Counted from the first letter of the stretch, positions 1 to 5,764 are shown. The stretch is 6,103 nt of DNA from Firmicutes bacterium UBA4049 (GCA_002382755.1 DFZT01000015.1:1-6103); one strand, 5' to 3'. Notes: generated by a model not told the origin, from the letters alone. Numbers and translations: made by a program.

Positions 1-691
1 CTTCGATCTTTTTGCCTTCAACACTCTGGGCTGTGGAAATGAGTGTACTGAGTGTATCCCTGGATTTCTTAAGGGTGAGACTCTGCAGATAGGCGCTCAA
101 GTTGGTCAACCACAGAACCGTAAGGCCCAACAGACTCTGCCGCAGCGACAGCAAACCGAAACTTGCCAGCCCAAGCAGCAGGTCGTGGCTAATATTAAAT
201 TTTTGCGTTATGTATCCAAACCCGCTTTGCAGCAATGGGTAGGATGATACAAGTGTTGCGGCTGTATTTAAGTTAAACAGGGTTGGCGATGCAGCGAACC
301 TTGAAGGGCCTATAAAAGACCGCCGCAAGGCGAGAAAGCCAAGCACTCCTCCGGTTCCGACCACATTTATAGTCTGCCATTTGAGATCCATATCTTCAGG
401 TTCGATTATTTTTTGCTTTACACGCTTGGAAGGCCTGGTTTTATGCCTGAGTTTCGGCCTAAGGGCGCTTAAATCTTTGATCACCGACTCCAGCGTCCGG
501 TCTGACGGCTCGTGCACGATAAGAATTCGGCCGGTCAGGGGGTTTGCGGCAACCAACCGGACATTTGCAAGTACAGCAAAGTGATCCTCAATGATCCGGG
601 CAGCCGATGGATTGCGGCAAAGTTCGGGGACAGTCAGGCGGAGGCGGCCGGGAATATAGTGGTAACGCCACTTCTTGGATTCAGGAGCCAA
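1..691 (-). CDS. N-terminal part of a P1-type cation/heavy-metal transporting ATPase (runs off left edge)
   Basis: An open frame of 230 codons continues past base 1. It starts at TTG 691, preceded by ACGAGGTG about 9 nt upstream; an in-frame TAG lies 13 codons further up with no better start between. Residues about 8-65 look like an HMA_2-type domain: YIPGRLRLTVPEL is followed by a VRLVAANPLTGRILIVHE strand region, typical of the N-termini of some P1-type ATPases. It has no CxxC metal site. Residues 106-122, 141-160, 168-182 and 185-203 are hydrophobic and read as membrane spans. The last span, GLTVLWLTNLSAYLQSLTLK, followed by KKSRDTLSTLI, matches the stretch just before the actuator domain in this superfamily. 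The catalytic DKTG, actuator and nucleotide-binding regions lie outside the window. The family is known to move metal or other cations across the cytoplasmic membrane using ATP; the substrate cannot be told from this part. It is last in a probable operon with the two upstream minus-strand genes. Confidence 0.8.
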   Translation of the reverse strand, partial: MAPESKKWRYHYIPGRLRLTVPELCRNPSAARIIEDHFAVLANVRLVAANPLTGRILIVHEPSDRTLESVIKDLSALRPKLRHKTRPSKRVKQKIIEPEDMDLKWQTINVVGTGGVLGFLALRRSFIGPSRFAASPTLFNLNTAATLVSSYPLLQSGFGYITQKFNISHDLLLGLASFGLLSLRQSLLGLTVLWLTNLSAYLQSLTLKKSRDTLSTLISTAQSVEGKKIE

Positions 692-803
692 GTTAAGACA
701 CCTCGTTATATATTGGTCCGCATTAGCCTAATTATTAGATTTTCTCCGTTTTGCCTCATAATATTCTTAGTAACTGACGTACCGGCTTTAAAAATCCCAG
801 TTT

Positions 804-833
804 AAAAAAAGAAACCCGGATTACATAGGTTCC
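804..833 (-). terminator. weak terminator-like hairpin between the small gene and the ATPase gene
   Basis: Read on the minus strand, GGAACC pairs with GGTTTC (one G-U pair) around an 11-nt loop and is followed directly by seven Ts. The stem is short. At best it would reduce, not stop, transcription into the ATPase gene. Confidence 0.3.
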
Positions 834-879
834 TTAAACATTCGCTGTATTGATGAAAAGCAGATTTTTTTCTGATAAA

Positions 880-1116
880 TCAAGTATGTTTTGACCGGGA
901 AAGGGACACTCCGGCCAAAAGATTGCACCCTGATTCCCGGCTTTTAAGACGTATATATTCCCAGAAATCCCCCAAAAAATCTTCCCATACACGGGTAGCC
1001 TGTTTGCTGCCAGCTTCCTTTTTCTTTATCTCCACAGTCATATCAACCGCTTCTTTCAGCAGCAAAAAAGCCGCCTCAAGCTTATTACGCAAGGCGTCAT
1101 CGCTCAACGGATCCAT
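880..1116 (-). CDS. small hypothetical protein, 78 aa, between DUF5132-like and ATPase genes
   Basis: I do not recognise this protein. It is charged and helical, with KLEAAFLLLKEAVDMTVEIKK (residues about 12-32) as an amphipathic helix and an aromatic patch, VWEDFLGDFWEYIRL, at about 43-57. It has no signal peptide or clear membrane span. It lies 18 nt after the stop of the 270-residue gene, in the same reading frame, so translation is probably coupled. The ATG at 1116 has AAAGGA directly against it, which is too close to act as a ribosome site. The TTG at 1107 (codon 4) sits 9 nt from the same AAAGGA and may be the true start, giving 75 residues. Its place between two membrane-protein genes suggests a role tied to the ATPase, which is inference only. 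The last ten residues look low in information. Confidence 0.5.
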   Translation of the reverse strand: MDPLSDDALRNKLEAAFLLLKEAVDMTVEIKKKEAGSKQATRVWEDFLGDFWEYIRLKSRESGCNLLAGVSLSRSKHT

Positions 1117-1134
1117 TCCTTTACCATAAAAATA

Positions 1135-1947
1135 TTATTTGCCATCGGGAGCTGCCGAAATAGATTCGCCTTCATTCCTGATTTCATCATCAATTGTATT
1201 CTTGGATCTTTCGAATTGGGCTTCAGCTAAAATATCCTCAACGTCCTCTTTTAGATTTGAGATAATGCCCTGCACTCTTTCAGAAACCTCCATGGTCTCC
1301 TTCAACGCCCACTTGGTAACAGGCTTCAGCGATTTGGCTACAGAGGGTAAAAACACTAAAGTCAGGATCGCCGTGCTCAGGCCCCATTTAAAGCCACGGC
1401 CTTCGCGAGAATTCATCAGTTCAGAGAACCGGTAGCGTATAGTACCCCGTTTTTGAAGCTGCTGCACTGCACGCAGTATCTCGCCGGGAGTATAACCCAT
1501 TTCTTGAATGTCTTCCATAATATCCCGTGTTCTCTCGCGCGCATAAAAATGTTGGGGGTTCGCCCGCATTTCCGTGCGGATCTCGTCCCGCATGACATCC
1601 AACAGCTGCCTGTCGTACGCGTCCAACCGGCCTGAATTCATATTCCCCCTCATTTCACTGACGAGTTCCCTTTTTAATTGCTCCCACTCCTGCCGGTCAT
1701 ACTCCGGAAATTTTCTCCATTCCCGTCCGTATTCATTTTGTTGTTCGTTATTTCTCAACTCTTCTATAATCTCCCTTTTCAGACTTTCCCTGGTTCGCTG
1801 ATCCGGTATCGGCGGTATACGCTCCATTTTCCTCTCTCCGGCCCGTACACCCAGCAGTTCGTTTTTCAAATCTTCTTTTAAACTTTTTATCCGTTCCTCT
1901 TCAGCCGGATCTCCCAATTGTTCTTGACGCACTTTTCTCACCTTCAT
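1135..1947 (-). CDS. membrane-anchored protein with four charged helical repeats and a DUF5132-like C-terminus
   Basis: The first 131 residues hold four copies of a helical motif of the form (D/E)R-x5-LK-x-E(I/L)-x2-E(M/L)R, near residues 16-36, 49-69, 83-103 and 111-131. Examples are EQLKRELVSEMRGN and DVMRDEIRTEMRAN. Residues about 137-180 form a further helical segment (MEDIQEMGYTPGEILRAVQQ), possibly winged-helix-like. One membrane span follows at about 187-203 (WGLSTAILTLVFLPSVA). It is followed by LKPVTKWALKETMEVSERV and an acidic helix, LKEDVEDILAEAQFE. That span-basic-acidic order is the pattern of DUF5132 proteins, which often sit beside P-type ATPases; the match is from memory. The upstream ATG at 1947 has no ribosome site and lies at the predicted transcript start. 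GTG at 1932 has AAGGTGAG 4 nt before it and is probably the real start (265 aa). It is first in the operon with the 78-residue and ATPase genes. Function is unknown; an accessory or scaffold role for the ATPase is inferred. Confidence 0.8.
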   Translation of the reverse strand: MKVRKVRQEQLGDPAEEERIKSLKEDLKNELLGVRAGERKMERIPPIPDQRTRESLKREIIEELRNNEQQNEYGREWRKFPEYDRQEWEQLKRELVSEMRGNMNSGRLDAYDRQLLDVMRDEIRTEMRANPQHFYARERTRDIMEDIQEMGYTPGEILRAVQQLQKRGTIRYRFSELMNSREGRGFKWGLSTAILTLVFLPSVAKSLKPVTKWALKETMEVSERVQGIISNLKEDVEDILAEAQFERSKNTIDDEIRNEGESISAAPDGK

Positions 1948-1954
1948 TAGAGAT

Positions 1955-1983
1955 TTTATATAACATTATCTCTATTATCTCAA
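1955..1983 (-). promoter_or_regulatory. sigma-A-like promoter of the ATPase operon
   Basis: On the minus strand, TTGAGA (1983-1978) and TATAAA (1960-1955) are separated by exactly 17 nt, each matching five of six consensus bases. The predicted transcript start is near 1948, leaving a very short leader. This supports GTG 1932 with its AAGGTGAG over ATG 1947 as the start codon. GAGATA occurs twice within the promoter. Confidence 0.6.
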
Positions 1984-2045
1984 CTAATTCTTACTATTAT
2001 TCTCATAGTTTTCCAGATCATGAAAGTAATTGCGCTTCGTTAGAA

Positions 2046-2079
2046 TGAGATATTCTTTCACTTGAGATATTCTTTCACT
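2046..2079. repeat. perfect 17-bp tandem direct repeat, two copies
   Basis: TGAGATATTCTTTCACT occurs twice back to back with no mismatch, at 2046-2062 and 2063-2079. It lies in a non-coding gap between the terminator of the 84-residue gene and the promoter of the minus-strand operon, about 65-95 bp upstream of that -35 box. It could be a pair of regulator sites or a recent slippage duplication; the sequence does not decide. Confidence 0.9.
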
Positions 2080-2112
2080 GTCCTGTCATTTAGCCCGCTA
2101 ATGTTAAACGGC

Positions 2113-2153
2113 CAAAATAAAATAGCCCCTGATCATTTAGAAGATCAGCAGGC
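2113..2153 (-). terminator. intrinsic terminator of the 84-residue gene
   Basis: On the minus strand, GCCT-(bulged G)-CTGATC pairs with GATCAGGGGC across an 8-nt loop (2153-2125), with one T-G pair. It is followed by TATTTTATTTT. It lies about 58 nt downstream of the TGA at 2211. Confidence 0.65.
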
Positions 2154-2210
2154 ATGTAATTTAGCTTTTAGCGATTAACTCTATAAGGATTTGGTGTGAA
2201 AATTTTTTGA

Positions 2211-2465
2211 TCAGGCCCCTTTATCCACTAAGATTCCCTGATCTGAATATAGCAATGCCCTCGGTCCTGACTTATATTTTAAATTGTTGGCGCCAGTATA
2301 CTCTACATCAATCACCCTCGTTGCGATAGCCTGATCAAGACAAGTAATTATATCTATACCGACCGCTTCGCCTTCTTCCCTGAAACGTTGTACTATTTCC
2401 AACCCATTAAGACCTTCCTCGCTCCCTCTGAGAATCTTTACCAGAAATCGCACCAACTGTTCCAC
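2211..2465 (-). CDS. small hypothetical protein, 84 aa, possibly winged-helix-like
   Basis: I do not recognise a named family. The start is GTG at 2465, preceded by AAGGAGAGGAG about 9 nt away, one of the best ribosome sites in the window. An ATG two bases upstream is in another frame. The order of predicted elements is helix LVRFLVKILRG, helix LNGLEIVQRFREEG, helix DIITCLDQAIATRV, then a strand-turn-strand (VIDVEYTGANNLKYKSG). This fits a small winged-helix or similar alpha/beta fold, by pattern only. There is no signal peptide, membrane span or metal motif, and a single cysteine near residue 42. It stands alone on its strand, with its own terminator downstream. Upstream it is separated by 200 nt from a broken coding remnant on the same strand. 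If the fold guess is right it could be a DNA-binding regulator of a neighbouring unit; that is inference. Confidence 0.7.
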   Translation of the reverse strand: MEQLVRFLVKILRGSEEGLNGLEIVQRFREEGEAVGIDIITCLDQAIATRVIDVEYTGANNLKYKSGPRALLYSDQGILVDKGA

Positions 2466-2505
2466 ATCTTTTCACTCCTCTCCTTAATCAGGATTACTTC
2501 TTCCC

Positions 2506-2546
2506 AGCGCTTGCCAAGATTGCCTTTTATCACTTGCCGAAGCGCT
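2506..2546. repeat. inverted repeat upstream of the 84-residue gene
   Basis: AGCGCTT at 2506-2512 and its complement AAGCGCT at 2540-2546 flank a 27-nt spacer that itself repeats TTGCC three times. It lies 40-80 bp upstream of the GTG start, a position that would suit an operator, but no promoter boxes are clear around it. Confidence 0.35.
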
Positions 2547-2665
2547 TAAAAAACAATTCAGGTGTAAATCAACTGGCGTTATATTTATAGAATGCCCTCT
2601 AGGTTTAGTTGTTGTTCGACATAGTGTTAAGGCAAAGAGTTAGACGCTCCTTCTTGATTCGATGA

Positions 2666-2910
2666 TTAAGCTTTACTTCCTTGTTTTTCATGCCTGGAAA
2701 ATATTCCTTCTATAACCCACCGGGAAAGCTCCCGTTTTATCCTGTTTCGTCCGCTTTCCAAAACACCTGTTAAACCAGACGATATAGACGCCGCTAACCT
2801 TTCTTGTTCGGTATATAGATTACAACCGACTTTACCCAGTATCAGGCGCGTTCAAAGTCCAACATTTTATAAGCCGCCTTGAATTCCGCCGTCGGCGACA
2901 ACCTACTCAA
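2666..2910 (-). pseudogene. frameshifted coding remnant, unknown protein
   Basis: Two minus-strand frames join into one plausible protein. The first, from about TTG 2910, includes LSRLSPTAEFKAAYKM and DFERA and stops at TGA 2842-2844. The second, one base earlier in phase, carries LILGKVGCNLYTEQERLAAS, then GLTGVLESGRNRIKRELSRW and VIEGIFSRHEKQGSKA, ending at TAA 2666. Adding one C near 2845 would give DFERALILGKVG without a stop. Base composition here is coding-like compared with the AT-rich, stop-rich flanks, and the last part is a charged amphipathic helix. No start codon has a ribosome site and nothing upstream of about 2935 looks coding, so the 5' end may be lost. I do not recognise the family. 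A sequencing error in an intact gene, or chance open frames, remain possible. Confidence 0.35.
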
Positions 2911-3124
2911 GGCGCCCGACCAAGCATTTTTATTGACTTTCGAAACTTTAAATCTTAAATCATAATAAGCTTAGTTCTTTAAGTCAGTATTAAGTGTTAG
3001 TTAAGATTATGAAAAGCCGCCAAGAAAAGTATTCAAGATATGAGAAGTAAACCCATAGTTATTTCCAGGAATTAGTTGTCAAAATAGCACATATTACTTC
3101 AGAACCGGCGGAAAACTAAGTCAA
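2911..3124. other. AT-rich intergenic region without a recognisable gene
   Basis: All frames are rich in stops. The only structure I see is an 8-bp inverted repeat (AATCTTAA at 2951-2958, TTAAGATT at 3001-3008). The promoter for the plus-strand gene at 3163 should lie here or just after; TTGTCA near 3078 is a possible -35 box, but no -10 box lies at the right distance. Confidence 0.5.
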
Positions 3125-3152
3125 ATTAATAAACGAGGATTAATAAACGAGG
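3125..3152 (+). repeat. perfect 14-bp tandem duplication containing the ribosome binding site
   Basis: ATTAATAAACGAGG is present twice with no spacer, at 3125-3138 and 3139-3152. The second copy runs into TGA, making GAGGTGA at 3149-3155, 7 nt before the TTG at 3163. The first copy carries a second, more distant GAGG. Confidence 0.9.
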
Positions 3153-3162
3153 TGAAATTTAA

Positions 3163-3516
3163 TTGTTGGATGAATTGGGAGTGTTTTCAAAAGTATTGCG
3201 CCGCAATGCCCCGCTTTTCGCCGGCGCGGCTATAGCTGTTGTAACTGCTAAGCTGTTTAAGAAACCCCTTCGTTCCCTGGCGGTAGCCGTCACCCGCGGA
3301 ACACTCGACATTTCGGACCGTGTAACTTCAACCGCCGGATCAATTAAAAAAAATATTAACAGTATTGTTGTGTCGGCCAGAGAAGAAGTAAAGATGAACG
3401 CAGACAGAAAAACTAAAGTTGATCCGGTATATGTAAAGGAACAAACGGAAGAACCAAAAGAAAATCAGGATGTGAACACCTCTGTAAAAGTGGAATCTCC
3501 CGAATCCGATCTGTAA
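3163..3516 (+). CDS. small DUF5132-like membrane protein, 117 aa
   Basis: The start is TTG 3163 (a second TTG follows directly) with GAGGTGA 7 nt upstream. A short hydrophobic stretch at residues about 16-31 (APLFAGAAIAVVTAKL) reads as one membrane span. A basic segment, KKPLRSLAVAVTRGTLDI, and a helix, SDRVTSTAGSIKKNINSIV, come next. The C-terminal 40 residues are hydrophilic, Glu/Lys/Val-rich and probably disordered. The order of span, basic segment and helix ending in AREE matches the C-terminal module of the 270-residue protein encoded at 1135-1947 on the other strand, and fits DUF5132-like proteins that accompany P-type ATPases. The comparison is by eye and identity is low. It has no His/Cys/Asp-rich metal-binding tail. 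Function is unknown; an accessory role near a membrane transporter is inferred. It precedes the PstS-like gene by 205 nt, with a possible terminator between. Confidence 0.75.
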   Translation: MLDELGVFSKVLRRNAPLFAGAAIAVVTAKLFKKPLRSLAVAVTRGTLDISDRVTSTAGSIKKNINSIVVSAREEVKMNADRKTKVDPVYVKEQTEEPKENQDVNTSVKVESPESDL

Positions 3517-3525
3517 ATAAAAAAT

Positions 3526-3603
3526 AATCTAAACATGGCGAAACAACAGCAAAGAGGTTTGCACTTCTTTGCCTGTAATGCATTTTTTTGACCTGTTTAG
3601 ATT
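3526..3603 (+). terminator. nested inverted repeats after the DUF5132-like gene, possible terminator
   Basis: An inner hairpin pairs GCAAAGAGG (3549-3557) with CTTCTTTGC (3564-3572) around a 6-nt loop, with one G-U pair. Eleven nt later comes a run of seven Ts (3583-3589). An outer perfect 10-bp repeat (AATCTAAACA 3526-3535, TGTTTAGATT 3594-3603) encloses it. The T-run is not adjacent to the stem, so termination is uncertain. Confidence 0.4.
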
Positions 3604-3721
3604 CCGGCAGTTGGGGAGATTTAACACAAATTTTATTTTCCTTTAACTCTATTTCAATAATTTTTCCCTAATATATAAGTGATGTAAAAAACATTATAAA
3701 AACAAAAGGGAGGAAATTATT

Positions 3722-4285
3722 TTGGGCTTTAAAAAATCCGGCTTTGGGTTTGTCGCGCTTGCTGTTGTTGGCCTTCTATCGCTTTCCCGCGACGCGGTGG
3801 CGATAGTGGTAAATTCCAGCAATCCTGTTACAGGCCTAAGCATGGAAGATGCGGCCAATATTTACTCCGGTAAAATAAATGATTGGAGCGGGGTTGGAGG
3901 AAGGGCGGGTAAAATAACGGTAATAGCCAGGTCAGAGGGCTCCCGTTCCAGGTATATCATCGAGAAAAAGGTTATGCGTCAAGAAAAGATAATTACCGGC
4001 GCTATTTTTAAAAACTCCAACAGTGAAGTGCAAGAAGCTGTTTCTCGTGACGCCTCTGCGATCGGTTTTGTTTCTCTGGACTACACGCACGGCCTAAGGG
4101 TTTTAGCGCTGAATGGCGTGGAATGCAGTATAGAGAACTGTCTGAATGGCAGCTACCCCTTATTAAGTAACCTGGATTATATTCCGGGAATTTCCTTACA
4201 GCAGCTTGAAAGGGCGCAAAATTTTGCCTTGGACAAAAGACAAGATATAGCCCAAGAAAAGAAATACTTACAACTGTGTAAGTAA
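3722..4285 (+). CDS. secreted single-domain PstS-like substrate-binding protein
   Basis: The start is TTG 3722 with AGGGAGG 8 nt upstream. Residues 1-27 form a signal peptide: GFKKSGFGF, a hydrophobic core, and a DAVA cleavage site, with no lipobox cysteine. The mature part begins IVVNSSNPVTGLSMEDAANI and continues with YSGKINDWSGVGG, ITVIARSEGSRSR, AVSRDASAIGFVSLDY and LNGSYPLLSNL. This is the order of the second lobe of PstS phosphate-binding proteins. The C-terminus (FALDKRQDIAQEKKYLQL) matches the usual final helices of the family. At 187 residues it lacks the first lobe of the normal 270-300-residue protein, like known short stand-alone forms. The phosphate loop, usually EGSGTR, reads EGSRSR, so phosphate binding may be altered. 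Cysteines at 135 and 140 could form a disulfide. No PstC/A/B genes follow. An extracytoplasmic anion or ligand binder is the best guess. Confidence 0.8.
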   Translation: MGFKKSGFGFVALAVVGLLSLSRDAVAIVVNSSNPVTGLSMEDAANIYSGKINDWSGVGGRAGKITVIARSEGSRSRYIIEKKVMRQEKIITGAIFKNSNSEVQEAVSRDASAIGFVSLDYTHGLRVLALNGVECSIENCLNGSYPLLSNLDYIPGISLQQLERAQNFALDKRQDIAQEKKYLQLCK

Positions 4286-4406
4286 GCTTAAACAGAGAAC
4301 TTGGATTTGTCGCCGGACCTTTCCAAAAATACAATGAATATCAGCTGCGACAGATAATATATGCCTTGTCCGGAACCTTAAAATGGGTCCCAGTCCAATA
4401 CGGCGC

Positions 4407-4436
4407 TAAAAAATAGCCCCGCATAAAAAAGCAGGG
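4407..4436 (-). terminator. intrinsic terminator of the reductase gene
   Basis: On the minus strand, CCCTGC pairs with GCGGGG (one T-G pair) across an 8-nt loop and is followed by CTATTTTTTAG. It lies about 50 nt past the TAA at 4487. The plus-strand side of the hairpin has no T-run, so it is likely one-directional. Confidence 0.6.
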
Positions 4437-4486
4437 TTAAAAGGTGTATTTGAAAATTAGGCAATCGGTTTTTGAATTCTTTACAG

Positions 4487-5764
4487 TTACCTTTTAATCA
4501 TCTCAAGAAATGCCTCAATTCTGGTTTTTAGCTGCCCGGAATCCTCTTGTCCATAATCGGTTTCAATTCTCAGCAGGGGTATTCCAATATCTTTTAGCGC
4601 CTTCTCAACCCGGTTCGCTTCGATCATGTAGGGATCGCAAAAGATAAGCGAACAGTTGATTACTCCATCAGCCTTATATTCTTTAACCAGCCGGACAAGT
4701 TCCTCCGTCCTGCCTTCATTGGGCGTAAAGCAGGCGCAGTTTGTCTCAATATACCGGTCAGCTATAGAGCGCAGCATCCGGTCAATACTTTCGCCTTCTT
4801 CGGAAACCAGGTTCTCAAAATATCGAAGACCGGTGCACATTTCCTCGGCAACAATTATTGCCCCGCTGCTTTCAATAAGGTGGGAAATCTTCCAGTTGGG
4901 AACAGCCATTGGTGTGCCGGTCAGAATTATTCGCGGCGCATCCGGTTTATTTACTCCCTTACCTTCCCCGATCCTTGTCTCCAATTCTTCACAAAGCCCG
5001 TTAACCTGTAAGGTAAACCGTTCAACATCGTCGTACATGGCTATCTGTTCAATCAACAGGCTGTCTTTGCCGCTGATGGGCAAAAGGTTATTTTTGCGCA
5101 GTTCATTAAGACGCAATAAAGCCCTGCGCTTTGCGTTCACTTCTTCGATAGAGCGGCGCAGGCTTTCCGCCGTTATCTTGTTGCCCGTAAATTCTTCAAC
5201 CTTTTCCAGAAAATCTTTTAGTTCGTCGAACCAAAACTGCCTGTCCTTTTCACGTCTCATCTGAGGGATTTCCAAAACATGGATGGGTACGTAGTCATTT
5301 AAAATTTCAAACGCTTTCTTCTTGCCGTCACAGGTAGTCTCGCCAACTATCAAATCGCAGGATTCAAGATATGGGCAAACCCTGGCCAATTTGAATCCCA
5401 TAAAGGATTTAATCAAAGAACAGATATTTTTTGGCAGCACTTTTTCAGCCTGGACAGACCCCATTTCAACACCGGAGCACAACCCTACAAGAATGCCGCC
5501 GGCAGCGCGGACAATTTCCTCGGGAACAAAAACGCAGTAGACTCCTACCACTTTACCTCCTTTAGCCTTGTGCTCCTGAAGTTCCTGGATGCGCAAACCG
5601 TGAATTTCCGTAATCACAAAATCAAAGTATTCCATTTTATCCGGCCTGTTTTCCTGCTTAAGATAAACATCCCCATATGTGGGCGGGAGTATATTCAAAA
5701 GCTGGTCGTGGGCTTCCAAATCGAGGCCGAGTGATTCCCACATCGGGCGGTAATTATTACCCAT
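4487..5764 (-). CDS. double-cubane-cluster-containing anaerobic reductase (2-hydroxyacyl-CoA dehydratase HgdB-like)
   Basis: The start is ATG 5764 with AAGGAGAGG about 6 nt upstream, giving 425 residues, the family's usual size. An in-frame TTG ten codons earlier would place the ribosome site inside the gene. Family motifs, in order: VYCVFVPEEIVRAAGG (C77), GLCSG (C96), NICSLIKS (C115), RVCPYLESCDLIVGETTCDG (C130, C136, C145), EEMCTGLRYF (C310), NCACFTPNEGR (C343, C345), VINCSLIFCDPYMIE (C371, C376) and ETDYGQEDSGQLKTRIEAF near the end. The cysteines in both halves fit ligands of an [8Fe-9S] double-cubane cluster. Known members are cytoplasmic, oxygen-sensitive and reduce small molecules at low potential, driven by an ATP-hydrolysing activator. 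The physiological substrate is unknown. No activator gene (BadF/HgdC type) lies downstream; the next gene is convergent. A classical 2-hydroxyacyl-CoA dehydratase subunit is less likely because no partner subunit is present. Confidence 0.9.
   Translation of the reverse strand: MGNNYRPMWESLGLDLEAHDQLLNILPPTYGDVYLKQENRPDKMEYFDFVITEIHGLRIQELQEHKAKGGKVVGVYCVFVPEEIVRAAGGILVGLCSGVEMGSVQAEKVLPKNICSLIKSFMGFKLARVCPYLESCDLIVGETTCDGKKKAFEILNDYVPIHVLEIPQMRREKDRQFWFDELKDFLEKVEEFTGNKITAESLRRSIEEVNAKRRALLRLNELRKNNLLPISGKDSLLIEQIAMYDDVERFTLQVNGLCEELETRIGEGKGVNKPDAPRIILTGTPMAVPNWKISHLIESSGAIIVAEEMCTGLRYFENLVSEEGESIDRMLRSIADRYIETNCACFTPNEGRTEELVRLVKEYKADGVINCSLIFCDPYMIEANRVEKALKDIGIPLLRIETDYGQEDSGQLKTRIEAFLEMIKR

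Noticed and set aside
721..761. Seventeen-codon frame ATG AGG CAA (minus strand) before the ATPase gene
   Set aside because: No ribosome site and no recognisable leader-peptide features.
381..805. Plus-strand open frames over the ATPase N-terminus
   Set aside because: The minus-strand frame shows recognisable domain and membrane pattern; the plus frames do not.
1139..1881. Plus-strand open frames opposite the 270-residue gene
   Set aside because: They have no ribosome sites and serine/leucine/phenylalanine-rich translations typical of the complement of a charged helical protein.
2842..2851. Programmed -1 frameshift at CGCGCCTGA
   Set aside because: There is no slippery heptamer or downstream structure; a simple one-base loss explains it better.
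4656..5540. Plus-strand open frames of 202 and 72 codons inside the reductase gene
   Set aside because: They are antisense to a gene with strong family motifs and have no ribosome sites of their own.
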